Below, in pieces: positions 41,009 to 42,322 of a stretch of 42,322 bases of DNA. The DNA lies in NCBI GenBank assembly GCA_029260755.1, contig JAJDCQ010000044.1, positions 1-42,322 of the forward strand, read 5' to 3'. A model generated the notes under the pieces. That model ran no database searches and was not told the origin of the DNA. It worked only from the letters and a program-made list of their open reading frames with translations. Source of the DNA: Planctomycetota bacterium. Lineage in GTDB: Bacteria; Planctomycetota; J058; JAJDCQ01. The stretch's first letter is position 1; the number at the start of each line of letters is the position of its first letter. The position numbers and the translations under genes were made by a program.

Positions 41009-42136
41009 TCAATGCCCGTTACTGCGCCGGCCGCCGGGCAGGAGCTGCTCGAGCACCGCGTCGAGGCCGTGGCCACCCACGACCTGGATGCTGTCGATGC
41101 TCGCCGCCATCCGCTCGGCCGCCTCGAGCTCCTTCAGCCGCAGGAGCGCGGGGCTGCCCTCGATCATCTTGGCGGTGTTGAGGAGCGCTCGGGTGGCCGC
41201 GGTCTCCTCGCGCCGCGCGATCAGGTTCGCCTGAGCGCGCTTCTGCGCCTCGATGACCTGGTTCAGGAGCAGCTTCATGTCGCCCGGGAGGATGACGTCC
41301 TTGACGCCGACGCTCCCGAGCTCCACGCCGAGCTTGCGCGCCTTGGCCTCGACCGCGGCGCGGATCTCGTCGCCGAGCCGCTCCTTGTTCGCCAGGAGCT
41401 CGTCCAGCTCCCGCCGGCCGACGCTCTCGCGGAGCGCCAGCTGGAGCTCCCGGTAGAGGGCGCCGCTCAGGTCGGCGGTCGCCTCGTGCGCCACGCGGGG
41501 CTCGATGACCCTGTATGCGGCGACCAGGTTCACCCGAAGGCTGACCTTGTCGGCGGTCAGGATCTCCTGGCCCGTGACGTCGATCGCGCTCTCGCGCAGG
41601 TCGACGGTGACGAGGGCGAGCTTGCCGACGCCCAGCCAGAACGCGTAGCGGCCGGGCGCGAGGTCGTTCTCGCCCTCGAGCCGGCCGTCGACGTGGAGCA
41701 GACCGCGGCTTCCCGCGGGGACGCTCGCGTCGAAGAGGTGACGCTGGCCGCCCTCGGTCGCGAGGACCGCGGCGAGCTGACGGTGGACGAGCCGGGTCTC
41801 GGCGATGTCGTGGACCTCGAACCGCGCCTCGCGCGGGCCGCGGATCCACGCGTGCCGGCCGGGACCGACGACGTCGGCGACGCGCCGATCGACGATGAGG
41901 ATCGCGCGCTGGTCGTCGGTGAGGTCGGTCACGGCGACGTCGTCGCCGGCGCCGTCCAGGTCGAGGACGAGGTCGAGGTCGGCCGGCTCGAGGTCGAGCC
42001 GACCGGCGACGCGATCGACGCGGCGGCCCGGGCCGAAGACCCAGTGGACGCCGGGGCGCAGCCACGCGATCGGCCAGCCGTCGCGGTGACGGACGATGCC
42101 ACGCTCGTGGCGCAGGATGCGGATGCGACGGATCAT
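41009..42136 (-). CDS. SPFH/Band 7 (slipin-like) protein
   Basis: A 375-residue stomatin/prohibitin-family protein. The N-terminal hydrophobic segment is weak (WPIAWLRPGVHWVFGPGR), so membrane attachment may be peripheral. The Band 7 core is clear: ALVTVDLRESAIDVTGQEILTADKVSLRVNL, AAYRVIEP, LQLALRESVGRRELDELLANKERLGDEI, and LGVELGSVGVKDVILPGDM. A long C-terminal helix follows (AQKRAQANLIARREETAATRALLNTAKM), typical of slipins. ATG 42136 has GGAAGGGGGTGAT just upstream; an open frame 22 codons longer lacks family similarity. SPFH proteins scaffold membranes and often regulate proteases. It converges with the FloA-like gene across repeat C. Confidence 0.92.
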   Translation of the reverse strand: MIRRIRILRHERGIVRHRDGWPIAWLRPGVHWVFGPGRRVDRVAGRLDLEPADLDLVLDLDGAGDDVAVTDLTDDQRAILIVDRRVADVVGPGRHAWIRGPREARFEVHDIAETRLVHRQLAAVLATEGGQRHLFDASVPAGSRGLLHVDGRLEGENDLAPGRYAFWLGVGKLALVTVDLRESAIDVTGQEILTADKVSLRVNLVAAYRVIEPRVAHEATADLSGALYRELQLALRESVGRRELDELLANKERLGDEIRAAVEAKARKLGVELGSVGVKDVILPGDMKLLLNQVIEAQKRAQANLIARREETAATRALLNTAKMIEGSPALLRLKELEAAERMAASIDSIQVVGGHGLDAVLEQLLPGGRRSNGH

Positions 42137-42322
42137 CGGATCACCCCCTTCCGGGAGGGCGGTACAAGGCGAGAGCCCCCGACCGGCGTCCACGATCGCC
42201 ACGCGATCCGCGACGGGGTGCCCGGAGGCGCCGTCGGGAGCCGGAGACGGGCGGTCGGGCGGGAGCGCCGAGCAGGCGACGCGTCGTCGGCTCGGTGACC
42301 GCTCCCCTCGGGGAGCCGGTCA
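42137..42322. other. Upstream region of slipin gene to window end
   Basis: This 186-base stretch contains the slipin ribosome binding site at its left edge and presumably the slipin promoter. I see no gene, no strong promoter hexamers and no repeat. Anything continuing past 42322 cannot be judged. Confidence 0.4.

Noticed and set aside
1..42322. tRNA, rRNA or known riboswitch genes
   Set aside because: I found no T-loop/CCA-type signatures, rRNA core sequences or recognisable riboswitch cores on either strand. A covariance-model scan would be the decisive test.

Overview
This 42.3 kb window is very GC-rich DNA, packed with genes on both strands. The gene set points to a planctomycete-like bacterium: multidomain Ser/Thr kinases, a formylglycine-generating-enzyme-like (SUMF1) domain, GspK- and GspJ-like pseudopilins, GYF_2 and PDZ membrane or secreted proteins, a FloA-like protein, and many exported proteins of unknown function. 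The phylum is an inference from content. I see no rRNA, tRNA, CRISPR array or intact transposase.

Layout. Positions 364-1431 (-) encode RsgA. Positions 1863-6084 (+) hold an exported S9 peptidase, an endonuclease/exonuclease/phosphatase-family enzyme overlapping it by one base, and then a repeat protein whose eight TTxxxxEE-type motifs look like a multi-core graspetide (plesiocin-type) precursor. A strong intrinsic terminator closes this unit at about 6133-6179. Positions 6309-10646 (-) form a tightly overlapping operon: CYTH protein, GT4 glycosyltransferase, WecA/MraY-like sugar-1-phosphate transferase fused to a CapD/WbaP-type membrane region, and a small membrane protein. It probably makes a lipid-linked surface glycan. 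Positions 10848-12705 (-) encode an M48/TerB-like metalloprotease and a small basic protein. Positions 13230-16562 (+) encode a GYF_2 membrane protein and a long coiled-coil protein; 16577-18652 (-) encodes a membrane-anchored helical-repeat protein.

Positions 18977-29360 are an envelope and secretion region: a GspK-like pseudopilin fused to a LamG-like domain, two exported proteins of unknown function, a PDZ/prenyltransferase-fold exported protein, a GspJ-like pseudopilin (-), and a membrane-anchored SGNH-type protein. Positions 29446-39131 (+) hold a giant pseudokinase/Ig-like/SUMF1 protein, three overlapping paralogous small membrane proteins and an intact Ser/Thr kinase. An unusual subtilase (-), a C-terminally short FloA-like protein (+) and an SPFH/slipin protein (-) close the window.

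The most notable signals are the graspetide-like precursor, which has no ATP-grasp ligase in the window, and five inverted-repeat elements in intergenic DNA. Three of these (128-320, 10715-10812, 40816-40901) have arms made of iterated 8-9 bp units. Two (about 26331-26424 and 33537-33626) share a GGGGTCAG end.
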